NCBI GenBank assembly: GCA_963974915.1
Contig: CAXBES010000001.1
Location: 310,001 to 374,000 of the forward strand
Length of the DNA stretch: 64,000 nt
Source of the DNA: CAXBES01 sp963974915
Lineage (GTDB): Bacteria; Bacteroidota; Bacteroidia; Flavobacteriales; Flavobacteriaceae
Direction: 5' to 3'
Notes under the pieces: model-generated
Told to the model about the DNA's origin: nothing
The model's database searches: none
Seen by the model: only the letters and a program-made list of their open reading frames with translations
Shown here: positions 18,108 through 27,138 of the stretch, piece by piece
Layout: the number at the start of each line of letters is the position of its first letter
Numbering within the stretch: the stretch's first letter is position 1
Program-made: the position numbers and the translations under genes

Positions 18108-19814
18108 ATGTTGCTAATCTTAGCATATTGGTTGTATTTACTAGCACTGACTTCGGTTTTTGGATTATTATTTCAGAAGATATTCAAATTTAAGGAGATT
18201 CATCCGTCCTTAACATTGATGTTGGGTGGTTTTGCAATTTCAATAGTTGCGACACTTTGGACACTATTTGGTGGATTAAACAGTGTTTTTGATATCTGTT
18301 TAATTATCGCCTGTTGTGTGGTCGCATTTTTTCTTCGGAAAGACCTTCGGTTCTTTTTAATGAATCTCAAAGATAAATTAAGAAGTCTATCTCCTTTCCT
18401 GAAAATTATTTTCACCATGTTAACGCTATTTGTCGCAGCAAAAAGCGCCGGAATACCTTTCATTCTGGATAACGAATCCTATTACATACAAACCATAAAA
18501 TGGCTTGATAATTTCGGACTCGTAAAAGGCCTGGCGAATCTACATCCCTTCTTAGCTCAAACCTCAGGGTGGCACATGCTTCAAAGCTCCTTAAACTTAA
18601 ACAATTGGTTCTTAAACCTTAACGATCTCAACGGGTTTTATCTTTGTACTGCAAATTTCTACGCGCTAAGTCATTTAAACACATATAGACGATCGAAAGA
18701 CTTGTCTCTACTATTTATTGGTTCCTTCTTTATTTTTAATGTGTTTCTTTTTCAGTTTGTGGATGCCCCGTCCCCGGATCTGGCAATATATATATGTACT
18801 TTCTTTATTTTTTCTGAATTTTTAAAAGAATCGATATATCCTTCCGAAGCAAATAAAAAACATCTACTCTTATTCTCAATTGCTGTTTTTGCATCTTTCA
18901 TTAAAGTCACAGCGGTACTGCTCCTACTCTTTCCTCTCATATTAATTATTAGAGACCGAACTTTTTCACGAAATGATAGTATAAAATTAAGTAGTCTAGG
19001 AATCATGATACTGCTGTTATTCGTAGTTCGAAACTATATCATAAGCGGTTACCCGCTATACCCTTTACAGATTTTTGGGAGCGAAGGAACCATGTGGAAA
19101 CTTCCGAGCGAGTTATATCACTTTATCACGCATCAAACAAAACTCTATGGTTTCTTTATGAGTGAGGAACAGTTTGCTGCCAGTTCATCTTTTCAACGTT
19201 TTATACATTGGCTTATGCTACCCGGGCTTCATGGTTTTTTTAATAAGATGATGGTATTGTTTCTGGCCTTATTTCCTATAGTGATTTGGAAGACCGAATA
19301 TAAAAAGACTTACACCATATTATTTGTTTTTTGCGCACTACAATTGGGGCTGTCTTGGTTAGGATCGCCACAATATCGTTTCTTTTTTGGAGCGCTAATG
19401 CTTCTTATAATGGCAACGTTCATAACTTTCTTCAAGAAACAGATATATTTCAATTCTCTGTTAATCGTTGGTCTTTTTTTGGTCGCAATTCCTTTAATTT
19501 ATCCGTTACCATTAAATGCGCTAACCAAAAACAAATTTCAGAATGCACTAGTACCCTTTTCATTAGAACATCTTGTAATTCCGGCAGAAAGTACGAGATA
19601 TACAGATACCCGGTATGTGAAAATTATTGAGGGAAACCTTAGATTTTACACTCCGGTGAACGTTGATTTCTTCTGGGCATCAGGCGATGGACCTTTACCT
19701 TGTGTTCAGGCGGTTCAGATCGATTATTTTAAGGAAAATTACAAGCTCTTACCGCAACAAATAGGTGCCGAAATTTCGGAAGGTTTTTACAGTTTACAGC
19801 TCACGAATGAATAG
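18108..19814 (+). CDS. Polytopic membrane protein of unknown function
   Basis: 568 residues with about ten predicted membrane helices (for example LILAYWLYLLALTSVFGLLF and FSIAVFASFIKVTAVLLLLFPLILII). The last 100 residues form a soluble tail. It resembles in style the sugar-transfer or EpsG-like membrane proteins, with short acidic/aromatic loops such as NESYYIQTIKWLDNFG, but no motif is decisive. It lies between lolD (3-base gap) and a gene starting inside its own 3' end (8-base overlap), so the three form one operon. Confidence 0.6.
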   Translation: MLLILAYWLYLLALTSVFGLLFQKIFKFKEIHPSLTLMLGGFAISIVATLWTLFGGLNSVFDICLIIACCVVAFFLRKDLRFFLMNLKDKLRSLSPFLKIIFTMLTLFVAAKSAGIPFILDNESYYIQTIKWLDNFGLVKGLANLHPFLAQTSGWHMLQSSLNLNNWFLNLNDLNGFYLCTANFYALSHLNTYRRSKDLSLLFIGSFFIFNVFLFQFVDAPSPDLAIYICTFFIFSEFLKESIYPSEANKKHLLLFSIAVFASFIKVTAVLLLLFPLILIIRDRTFSRNDSIKLSSLGIMILLLFVVRNYIISGYPLYPLQIFGSEGTMWKLPSELYHFITHQTKLYGFFMSEEQFAASSSFQRFIHWLMLPGLHGFFNKMMVLFLALFPIVIWKTEYKKTYTILFVFCALQLGLSWLGSPQYRFFFGALMLLIMATFITFFKKQIYFNSLLIVGLFLVAIPLIYPLPLNALTKNKFQNALVPFSLEHLVIPAESTRYTDTRYVKIIEGNLRFYTPVNVDFFWASGDGPLPCVQAVQIDYFKENYKLLPQQIGAEISEGFYSLQLTNE

Positions 19815-20571
19815 AAAAGAATTAAAAGATTTTTTAGACGAGAAGGCATTACTCTATAACAATGTAGATTTTATAGAAAGCGATCCCATCCAAATCCCGC
19901 ATCGATATACGAAGAAAGAGGATATAGAAATATCGGGGTTTCTGGTTGCTACAATTTCGTGGGGAAACCGTAAAAGTATTATCAATAATGGGATTCGCTT
20001 AATGGATATAATGGGGAATTCACCTCATGATTTTGTCATTAATTTTTCAGAAAAAGATACAGAAAAGCTATCAGGTTTTGTGCATAGAACTTTTAACGAG
20101 ATAGATCTGACTTATTTTATTAAATCTCTTCAGAATATTTATGTGAAGCATGGCGGATTGGAAAAAGTATTTAGTGATTATGCGAAAGAACTTAATGTTC
20201 AGGAGGCGATTCATCATTTTAAAAAATTATTCTTCTCTCTAGATCATCCCGTAAGAACTCAAAAACATATTAGTGATCCTTTAAAGAATTCGGCTGCAAA
20301 GCGAATCAATATGTTTTTACGCTGGATGGTTAGAGACTCGAGTACAGGAGTAGATTTCGGAATTTGGAAATCTATTTCCCCTTCACAACTTTCTTGTCCG
20401 TTAGATGTGCACACCGGAAATATTGCCCGAAAACTAGGCCTTTTAAAAAGGAAACAAAACGATGCCAAGGCTTTGACAGAGTTAGACCAGGCGCTTAGGG
20501 AGCTCGACCCTGTAGATCCGGTTAAGTACGACTTCGCTCTTTTCGGACTAGGTGTTTTCGAAAAGTTTTGA
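19807..20571 (+). CDS. TIGR02757/DUF2400-family protein
   Basis: 254 residues from the ATG at 19807, which overlaps the previous stop by 8 bases. A reading from 19765 would add 14 residues that lie inside the upstream gene and are dropped. It matches TIGR02757: MNRKELKDFLDEKALLYNN, FLRWMVRDSSTGVDFGIW, and DVHTGNIARKLGLLKRKQND, with a conserved basic and aromatic core. The family function is unknown; a nucleic-acid or nucleotide-related role has been guessed from HhH-like helices but not shown. Confidence 0.78.
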   Translation: MNRKELKDFLDEKALLYNNVDFIESDPIQIPHRYTKKEDIEISGFLVATISWGNRKSIINNGIRLMDIMGNSPHDFVINFSEKDTEKLSGFVHRTFNEIDLTYFIKSLQNIYVKHGGLEKVFSDYAKELNVQEAIHHFKKLFFSLDHPVRTQKHISDPLKNSAAKRINMFLRWMVRDSSTGVDFGIWKSISPSQLSCPLDVHTGNIARKLGLLKRKQNDAKALTELDQALRELDPVDPVKYDFALFGLGVFEKF

Positions 20572-20673
20572 ATTTGTTAAAAAAAAGTGGAAATGTGTTA
20601 AACAACAGTTTTAAATAGAGTATTTTTACAATATCTAGTATACTATTACTGGCAACTTAACCTCATACTCCTA

Positions 20674-21876
20674 TTGATACCTCCTTCAATTCCAATTAAT
20701 GAAGAACAAAGAACTCAGGCCGTAAATGAATACGGACTTCTGGACACCCTTCCTGAAGAGGATTTCGATACAATAACTGCTCTTACTGCAAGTATTTGTG
20801 AAGTTCCTATTTCCCTGGTAACCTTATTAGAAACCGACAGGAACTTCTTTAAGTCTCATCATGGAATTCCATTAAACGAAGGGCCTAGAGACAGCTCTTT
20901 TTGTGGTCATGCCATTGTTGATGATGCCGAGATTTTTATTGTGGAAGACGCACGCAAGGATGAACGCTTTAAGAATAATCCTTACGTTATAGAACAAGGC
21001 GCAGTGTTTTATGCAGGAGTAAAACTCGTGAACCCCGACGGAATGCCTTTGGGCACACTTTGCATTTTTGATGTTAAGCCCAGAGAGTTAACCGAGAAGC
21101 AGAAAAGTGCGTTAAAATCACTGGCTTTTCAAACCATGAATCTTTTTGAAATAAGAAAAAAGAACATCTATTTAGAAAAATTACAGGATGAGCTTAAGTT
21201 AAGAAATGAGGAGCTTAAGAATTTCGCAGGAGTCGTATCGCATGATATGAAAATGCCATTAGCGAATATGATCGTAACTACAGATATCTTAAGAGCGAAA
21301 TACTCTGAACATTTAGATCTACAGGCACAGGAATATCTGGGATATTTAAAACAATCCTCTTTTACTTTAAGCGAATACATTTCGGGCCTTTTAGCACATT
21401 ACGAAAGTGATAAAGTTTCGGCGAGTTATCACGAAACCTTTGATTTACACCATTTGCTTGAGGAAATAGTAGAATTGATGAACATCGATATGAATTGTGA
21501 TATCAATTTTCCCGAAACCGACATTCTCTTAACGTGTAACAGAGCAGCACTGGAGCAGATATTTTTAAATCTTATTGGTAATAGCTTAAAATATAATGAC
21601 AAAGAAAAAATTGTTATAGATATAGATTGCACCCATGTTAATGACCGTTACTTGTTTAAAATCAGTGACAACGGTATGGGAATTCCAAAAGAGAAACAGA
21701 ATGAGATCTTTAATTTATTCTCAACAGTAGGAAATCTTGACAGAAATGGCAAAAAAGGGCACGGTATTGGATTATCTACAGTGAAGAAATTGGTCAATAA
21801 TTTGGGAGGTGATATTGTAGTAACCTCACAAGTTGGCGAGGGAACCACCTTCGACTTTTTTATTATTAGTCAGTAG
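20674..21876 (+). CDS. GAF-domain sensor histidine kinase (first of tandem pair)
   Basis: 400 residues, start TTG at 20674. The start is supported by the paralogue next door: both begin MIPP and align without gaps up to the phosphorylated His190. GAF domain at residues 20-160 (ICEVPISLVTLLETDRNFFKSHHG, SSFCGHAIV), short linker helix, H-box VVSHDMKMPLANM, N-box NLIGNSLKYND, G1 DNGMGIPKEK and G2 GHGIGLSTVKKL. There is no membrane segment, so it is a cytosolic sensor. No response regulator is nearby. Confidence 0.88.
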   Translation: MIPPSIPINEEQRTQAVNEYGLLDTLPEEDFDTITALTASICEVPISLVTLLETDRNFFKSHHGIPLNEGPRDSSFCGHAIVDDAEIFIVEDARKDERFKNNPYVIEQGAVFYAGVKLVNPDGMPLGTLCIFDVKPRELTEKQKSALKSLAFQTMNLFEIRKKNIYLEKLQDELKLRNEELKNFAGVVSHDMKMPLANMIVTTDILRAKYSEHLDLQAQEYLGYLKQSSFTLSEYISGLLAHYESDKVSASYHETFDLHHLLEEIVELMNIDMNCDINFPETDILLTCNRAALEQIFLNLIGNSLKYNDKEKIVIDIDCTHVNDRYLFKISDNGMGIPKEKQNEIFNLFSTVGNLDRNGKKGHGIGLSTVKKLVNNLGGDIVVTSQVGEGTTFDFFIISQ

Positions 21877-21936
21877 TACCAAACCCAAAACTGATCATTC
21901 CCCTTCATTTTAATAAGCCCTTAAATCAATTTGATC

Positions 21937-23133
21937 ATGATTCCGCCAGAATTCCCCAAGAACGAAGCCGAGAGACTTTCAGAAATAAAAAAATACAATT
22001 TAGTAGATACTCCCCCCGAACAGGATTTCGACAATATTACAAATTTAGTAGCATCAATTTGTGAGGTTCCTATTTCGTTAATTTCAATTATTGAAGGTGA
22101 GCGTAACTTTTTTAAATCACATCATGGAGTTCCTTTAAATGAAGCAAAGAGAAGCACTTCTCTTTGCGGACATGCAATTCTTGAAGAATCTGAAATATTT
22201 ATTGTTAAGGATGCCACACTCGACAAACGTTTCTGTGACAACCCTACTCTTCAAGAATTTAACGTAGTTTTTTACGCAGGGGTTCCGTTAATAAATCCAC
22301 AGGGTTATGCCTTAGGCACCTTGTGTATTTACGATAGTAAACCAAGAGAATTGAACGATAAACAAAAAGAGGCGCTTATTTCTTTGGCTAATCAGGTGGT
22401 GAATATTTTTGAACTTCGGAAAATGAATACCCAGCTACAAGCGGCTCAACGGGAACTCCAGCAGCGAAATGAGCGTCTAAATGCATTTGCGAACGTTGTT
22501 TCTCACGATCTAAAATCTCCATTAGCTAATATCACATCACTCACCAGACTGCTGCGGGAAGAAACTTTTGAAATATTAAATGAGGATTCTAAGCAATATC
22601 TAGAATACATTGAAGAATCTTCTACGACTCTAAAAGGATACATTGATGGAATACTTCGCTATTACAGAACCGATGCTCTTTTAGAACAAAAGCGGCAGGA
22701 TATTGAGTTGGTCGACTTTTTTAATGAAGTAAAGGAAATGCTTATCGTAAAAGACAATCGGTTTATTTATCCCACTCAGGGCACGTTGAAAAACATAAAT
22801 AAAGCTGCCTTAACTCAAATTGTTTTAAATCTAGTTGACAATGCATTAAAATATAATAACAAAACTACTTGTACTGTTACCGTTAATTTTATTGAGGAAG
22901 AGTTGTATTATAAATTCGTAGTCACTGATGACGGTAGAGGAATTGAAAAAGAGAAACAAAGTGAGATATTCGAATTATTCAACACCGGAGGTATAAAAGA
23001 CAGCAGGGGTCGTGAAGGAACCGGAATTGGACTAACTACTGTTAAAACACTGGTTAACAAGCTAGGAGGTGAAATATGGTTAGACTCAACATTGGGAGAA
23101 GGAAGTACATTTACGTTTACGATAAAGAAATAG
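21937..23133 (+). CDS. GAF-domain sensor histidine kinase (second of tandem pair)
   Basis: 398 residues from the ATG at 21937 (an in-frame TTG at 21931 would add two residues). Domain order equals the first copy: GAF (EVPISLISIIEGERNFFKSHHG, SLCGHAI), H-box VVSHDLKSPLANI with His190, N-box NLVDNALKYNN, G1 DDGRGIEKEK and G2 GTGIGLTTVKTL. The gap between the two genes is 60 bases. They come from one duplication; the linker differs (QLQAAQRELQQRNERLNAFA). The ligand of the GAF domain is unknown. Confidence 0.88.
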   Translation: MIPPEFPKNEAERLSEIKKYNLVDTPPEQDFDNITNLVASICEVPISLISIIEGERNFFKSHHGVPLNEAKRSTSLCGHAILEESEIFIVKDATLDKRFCDNPTLQEFNVVFYAGVPLINPQGYALGTLCIYDSKPRELNDKQKEALISLANQVVNIFELRKMNTQLQAAQRELQQRNERLNAFANVVSHDLKSPLANITSLTRLLREETFEILNEDSKQYLEYIEESSTTLKGYIDGILRYYRTDALLEQKRQDIELVDFFNEVKEMLIVKDNRFIYPTQGTLKNINKAALTQIVLNLVDNALKYNNKTTCTVTVNFIEEELYYKFVVTDDGRGIEKEKQSEIFELFNTGGIKDSRGREGTGIGLTTVKTLVNKLGGEIWLDSTLGEGSTFTFTIKK

Positions 23134-23178
23134 TAAGAATTACATTGCATTTTTTATCTTTGATAAATATTTTTAGGA

Positions 23179-25113
23179 ATGCAGTTTAAATACCCCGAAC
23201 TTCTTTACGCACTTTTCTTACTGCTTATCCCAATTCTTATTCACTTATTTCAGTTAAGGCGATTTCAAAAAGTTGATTTTACGAACGTAGCCTTTCTAAA
23301 AAAAGTTACTATACAAACACGTAAGAGTTCGCAGCTAAAAAAATGGCTTACGTTGTTAATGCGTTTATTAGTGCTTGCGTGCATTATTTTCGCTTTCGCT
23401 CAACCCTTTAAAGCTTCCAAGACCGCCCTTAACACCGAAAAGGAAACAGTTTTGTACTTGGACAATTCTTTTAGTATGCAGGCAAAGGGAGCTCAGGGTG
23501 CTCTTTTACAGCGGGCAATTCAGGATATTTATGACAATTCTAACGGCATAGATAAGATTAGCTGGTTTACTAATGATAAATCCCGAAAAAACGCTTCGTT
23601 AGAGGATTTTAAAAACGAACTGCTTCAAACCACCTATTCACATGATCAATTAAGTGTTTCAGAAGTCCTTCTGAAAGCCAATCAATTATTTACAAAACAA
23701 CCGCAAACCGATAAGCGTCTAATTTTTGTATCAGATTTTCAGCAAAAGGAATCCTTTTCTGAAACGAATGAAAATTTCAATATTAATGCGGTGTATCTGA
23801 AACCATTGAATAGTAATAATATTTCTATCGATACCGCTTATGTTTCTTCAAAAAATGCCGGTAAAACTCAATTAGCGGTAAAAGTGTCTAAAACGGGAGA
23901 GGTCTCGCAAAATATACCCATTTCACTTTATAACAACAGTACTTTAATAGCTAAGACGGCATTAGATTGGACAAACGGGGATGAAGCCACGGTAACATTC
24001 GAGATTGAGAACGGAAATAGTTTTAAAGGCAAGCTGGAAATAAATGATCAAAACCTAAATTTCGACAACTCGTTGTATTTTAGCATCAATATTCCTAAGA
24101 AATTAAAAGTATTATCAATTAATGAATTGAACGCTAACTACCTCCAGCGGATGTTCGATCAACCCGAATTTGAATACACGCAACAGACCTTCAGTAGCCT
24201 CAATTATAACGACATTCCGGAGCAGAACTTTATTGTTCTAAACGAACTGAAAGAAATTCCGGCATCGTTGGAAACAGCATTATTGTCATTTAGCAAGAAC
24301 GGTGGAAGCATTTTTATAATCCCTTCAGAAAGTATCGATATAGCAAGCTACAATAGGTTTTCTGCATCATTAGGGCTAGGGAATTTTTCAGAAAAAACAA
24401 CTCAGGAGAAAAAAATCACCCAAATCGTATTCGACCATCCGCTTTACCGTGATGTCTTTGAGAAACGCGTTGTAAACTTTCAGTATCCAAAGGTAAATTC
24501 GTACTACGATATTTTAACGAATGCTACTTCTGTATTGAAATACGAAGACGGAAAGCCATTTATACTTCAAAAAAACAATGTCTATTTAAGTACCGCAGCG
24601 GTTAATTCTGAAAATTCGAACTTTCAAAATTCTCCACTTATCGTGCCTACTCTATTTAATATGGCGCAACAAAGTTTGGCATTGCCAAAGTTATATTATA
24701 CGTTAGGAGAACAAAATACTTTTGCCGTACCCATCGCGTTGATGCAAGATGAAATTTTAGCCATGCGGGATAGTACTGATAGTACTGTAAGTTTTATTCC
24801 TTTACAACAAACCAAAGCGAATAAGGTGATCATTACTACGAACGAAGATCCTAATTCCTCGGGAATTTATTCCATTGAAAAAGAGGGAGAATTTATTGAG
24901 CATGTTAGTTTCAACTATAGTAGAGAAGAGAGTATTCTTCAGTATGCGAATCCGGAAGACTGGCCCGGTATTAATATTTATAATTCGGTTGAAGAATTAT
25001 TTGACAGTCTCGCCGAAGCGAACGAAATAAACAGTTTTTGGAAATGGTTTGCTATTTTTGCACTGCTGTTCCTGATATTTGAAATGCTTATTCTGAAATT
25101 TTTAAAGAATTAG
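23179..25113 (+). CDS. BatA-like membrane protein with VWA-like domain
   Basis: 644 residues. BatA N-terminal region (FKYPELLYALFLLLIPILIH, FQLRRFQKVDFTNVAFLKKV), a second membrane helix near residues 58-78, a von Willebrand A-like domain (ETVLYLDNSFSMQAKG has DxSxS), and a C-terminal membrane helix (FWKWFAIFALLFLIFEMLIL). The rest is a large soluble central part. Relatives occur in the aerotolerance operon of Bacteroidetes, but the moxR/batB genes are absent here. It is followed 12 bases later by a dihydroorotase homologue, an arrangement known in flavobacteria. Confidence 0.78.
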   Translation: MQFKYPELLYALFLLLIPILIHLFQLRRFQKVDFTNVAFLKKVTIQTRKSSQLKKWLTLLMRLLVLACIIFAFAQPFKASKTALNTEKETVLYLDNSFSMQAKGAQGALLQRAIQDIYDNSNGIDKISWFTNDKSRKNASLEDFKNELLQTTYSHDQLSVSEVLLKANQLFTKQPQTDKRLIFVSDFQQKESFSETNENFNINAVYLKPLNSNNISIDTAYVSSKNAGKTQLAVKVSKTGEVSQNIPISLYNNSTLIAKTALDWTNGDEATVTFEIENGNSFKGKLEINDQNLNFDNSLYFSINIPKKLKVLSINELNANYLQRMFDQPEFEYTQQTFSSLNYNDIPEQNFIVLNELKEIPASLETALLSFSKNGGSIFIIPSESIDIASYNRFSASLGLGNFSEKTTQEKKITQIVFDHPLYRDVFEKRVVNFQYPKVNSYYDILTNATSVLKYEDGKPFILQKNNVYLSTAAVNSENSNFQNSPLIVPTLFNMAQQSLALPKLYYTLGEQNTFAVPIALMQDEILAMRDSTDSTVSFIPLQQTKANKVIITTNEDPNSSGIYSIEKEGEFIEHVSFNYSREESILQYANPEDWPGINIYNSVEELFDSLAEANEINSFWKWFAIFALLFLIFEMLILKFLKN

Positions 25114-25125
25114 ATATACAGAAAT

Positions 25126-26382
25126 ATGAATGTTCTATTAAAATCGGCTACCATTGTTGACCCCAACAGCAAGCATCATCTCAAGCAACGAGATATTCTT
25201 ATTGAAAACGGAAAGATCTCTAAAATAGCAGCTAAGATCGATACTTTAGCCAAAGTCAAAGAGATCTCTTTAACAAATCTGCACGTATCGCAAGGATGGT
25301 TCGATTCTAGTGTATCTTTTGGAGAACCGGGATATGAAGAACGAGAAACAATTGCGAATGGATTAAAAACTGCTGCGTATAGCGGTTACGCGCATGTCGC
25401 GCTTAACCCTAACACTTTTCCGGTAACCGATAGTAAATCGAATATCAAATATTTACGCTCACAAGCCGACGGACACGCGGTGAGCCTCTACCCCGTTGGA
25501 GCATTAACTGTAGGAGCCACGGGAATCGACTTAGCAGAGCTTTACGATATGAAGAATGCAGGTGCAATTTCCTTCTACGATTACAAAATACCGGTTAAAA
25601 ACCCCAATCTACTGAAGATCGCACTGCAATATACACAGAATTTCAACGGACTCGTACAATCGTTCCCTTTCGAGATGTCTGTAGCTCCAAACGGAATTGT
25701 AAATGAGGAAATTAACAGTACGAAATTAGGTTTAAAGGGAATTCCGGCTTTGGCAGAAGAACTTCAAATTACACGGGATCTCTACCTTCTAGAATACACA
25801 GGGGGAACACTTCATATTCCAACAATTTCCACTAAGAAATCGGTTGCCCTCATCAAAGAGGCAAAAAAGAAAGGTCTTTCGGTGAGTTGTAGCGTAGCGA
25901 TAAATAATTTAATGCTAACAGACGATGCTCTGGAGAGTTTCGATACCAATTACAAACTGCTACCTCCCTTAAGAACCCACAACGATGTAAAGGCTCTGCT
26001 TAAAGGACTTAAGGAGGGTACTATCGATGGGGTAACAAGCGACCATAATCCAATCGATATTGAACATAAAAATGTTGAATTTGATCATGCGGCTTATGGT
26101 AGTATCGGACTTGAAGCCGGTTTTGGTGCGCTTAACAGTAAGATCGATCTCGAGACTGCCATTGGTGCTCTCACGCAATTGCGTAATGTTTTTAATATTA
26201 CTTCGGAAGGGGTCGCTGAAGGAGCTATTGCCGACTTAACTCTTTTCGATCCGGCAATTGAATGGACCTTCGCTGAAGAAGATATTCTTTCTACCTCTAA
26301 AAATGCCGCATTGTTAGGAAGCAGATTAAAAGGTAAGGCATTCGGGGTATACGCTAACAAACAACTTGTGATAAACTCTTAA
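25126..26382 (+). CDS. Dihydroorotase-like protein lacking its metal ligands (pseudoenzyme)
   Basis: 418 residues, amidohydrolase fold of the PyrC type I group. The metal motif DxHxHxREPG of active dihydroorotase is DSSVSFGEPG at residues 60-69, so both histidines are serine and the arginine is glycine. Further on, LHICHVST is LHIPTIST and DHAPH is DHNPI, so more ligands are gone. The N- and C-terminal beta sandwich (ADLTLFDP, KGKAFGVYANKQLVIN) is intact. It is therefore unlikely to hydrolyse dihydroorotate. In pseudomonads a similar inactive homologue (PyrC') supports aspartate transcarbamoylase, which is a possible but unproven role. It lies in an operon with the BatA-like gene. Confidence 0.8.
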   Translation: MNVLLKSATIVDPNSKHHLKQRDILIENGKISKIAAKIDTLAKVKEISLTNLHVSQGWFDSSVSFGEPGYEERETIANGLKTAAYSGYAHVALNPNTFPVTDSKSNIKYLRSQADGHAVSLYPVGALTVGATGIDLAELYDMKNAGAISFYDYKIPVKNPNLLKIALQYTQNFNGLVQSFPFEMSVAPNGIVNEEINSTKLGLKGIPALAEELQITRDLYLLEYTGGTLHIPTISTKKSVALIKEAKKKGLSVSCSVAINNLMLTDDALESFDTNYKLLPPLRTHNDVKALLKGLKEGTIDGVTSDHNPIDIEHKNVEFDHAAYGSIGLEAGFGALNSKIDLETAIGALTQLRNVFNITSEGVAEGAIADLTLFDPAIEWTFAEEDILSTSKNAALLGSRLKGKAFGVYANKQLVINS

Positions 26383-26702
26383 TGATGACGAGACCGCCGG
26401 GGAAAACAAAAGCAATCATTGCGTACCTTACTTTCATTGGTTTGCTCATAGCCTATTATATGAATCGTGATGAAAAACACGAATTTACTACCTGGCATAT
26501 AAAAAATATGTTCGGACTAATTTTACTACTACTGTTATCTCAGCTTACACAAGCTTATGTCGATCTTCGGTTTGGGGAAATTTTGTGGTTTTTATCATTT
26601 GCTTTGTGGCTCTTTTCATTAATAAGAGTTATTGCCAACCATAAGGAGGCTATTCCTTATTTAAGTAAGAAATTTCAACAATGGTTTACCTTTTTAAATT
26701 AG
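26382..26702 (+). CDS. Small membrane protein, DUF4870/Tic20-like
   Basis: 106 residues; a second ATG 3 bases later is equally possible. Three hydrophobic helices (AIIAYLTFIGLLIAYYM, MFGLILLLLLSQL, ILWFLSFALWLFSLIRVI) and the motif HEFTTWHIKNMFG resemble the next gene. The start overlaps the stop of the dihydroorotase-like gene (TAATG), so translation is coupled. The function is not known; the pair probably arose by duplication. Confidence 0.65.
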   Translation: MMTRPPGKTKAIIAYLTFIGLLIAYYMNRDEKHEFTTWHIKNMFGLILLLLLSQLTQAYVDLRFGEILWFLSFALWLFSLIRVIANHKEAIPYLSKKFQQWFTFLN

Positions 26703-26749
26703 TTGAACTATCTTTATAGGGACATTAACACTCACCAAAACAAATCATT

Positions 26750-27076
26750 ATGACAGAATCCTCAACAGACAATGGAAAAACCATTGGTATTATTGCGTAT
26801 CTTTCTCTAATAGGCTGGATCATCGCGCTCGTTATGCATAGCAGTAATAAGACAGCTTTCGGAGCTTTTCATATTAGACAAATGCTAGGCATCATGGTAG
26901 TAACGTTTCTTTTATCTATTTTGGCAGGTTTCCTTGGAATATCGATTATTTCATGGATCGTCCAAATTGCGGTGATCGTTTACTGGCTTCTTGGTTTTAT
27001 AGGAGCGGTTCAGGGAGAAATGAAACTAGTCCCAATGGGTGCTCAATTTCAAGACTGGTTTAAAGGAATTGGTTAA
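26750..27076 (+). CDS. Small membrane protein, DUF4870/Tic20-like
   Basis: 108 residues. Three hydrophobic stretches (GIIAYLSLIGWIIALVM, MLGIMVVTFLLSILAGFLGI, WIVQIAVIVYWLLGFIGAV) and the family signature NKTAFGAFHIRQMLG. Similar to the gene just upstream. It ends 20 bases before a perfect hairpin terminator that closes the operon starting at 23179. Confidence 0.65.
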   Translation: MTESSTDNGKTIGIIAYLSLIGWIIALVMHSSNKTAFGAFHIRQMLGIMVVTFLLSILAGFLGISIISWIVQIAVIVYWLLGFIGAVQGEMKLVPMGAQFQDWFKGIG

Positions 27077-27096
27077 AATTTCTTAAATATTTACTT

Positions 27097-27126
27097 AAAG
27101 ATGCCACTTACCTAAGTGGCATCTTT
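27097..27126 (+). terminator. Perfect 14-bp terminator hairpin next to a promoter
   Basis: AAAGATGCCACTTA pairs with TAAGTGGCATCTTT around CC. The T-run after it continues into the TATTTTTG box of the next gene. Confidence 0.85.
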
Positions 27127-27134
27127 TATTTTTG
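27127..27134 (+). promoter_or_regulatory. Candidate -7 promoter box overlapping the terminator tail
   Basis: TATTTTTG fits TAnnTTTG and ends 4 bases before the ATG at 27139. It lies in the T-tract of the terminator just upstream. Confidence 0.45.
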
Positions 27135-27138
27135 TGTT

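Noticed and set aside
19765..19806. N-terminal extension of the TIGR02757 gene
   Set aside because: It lies in the 3' end of the upstream membrane protein gene and the ATG at 19807 fits the family start.
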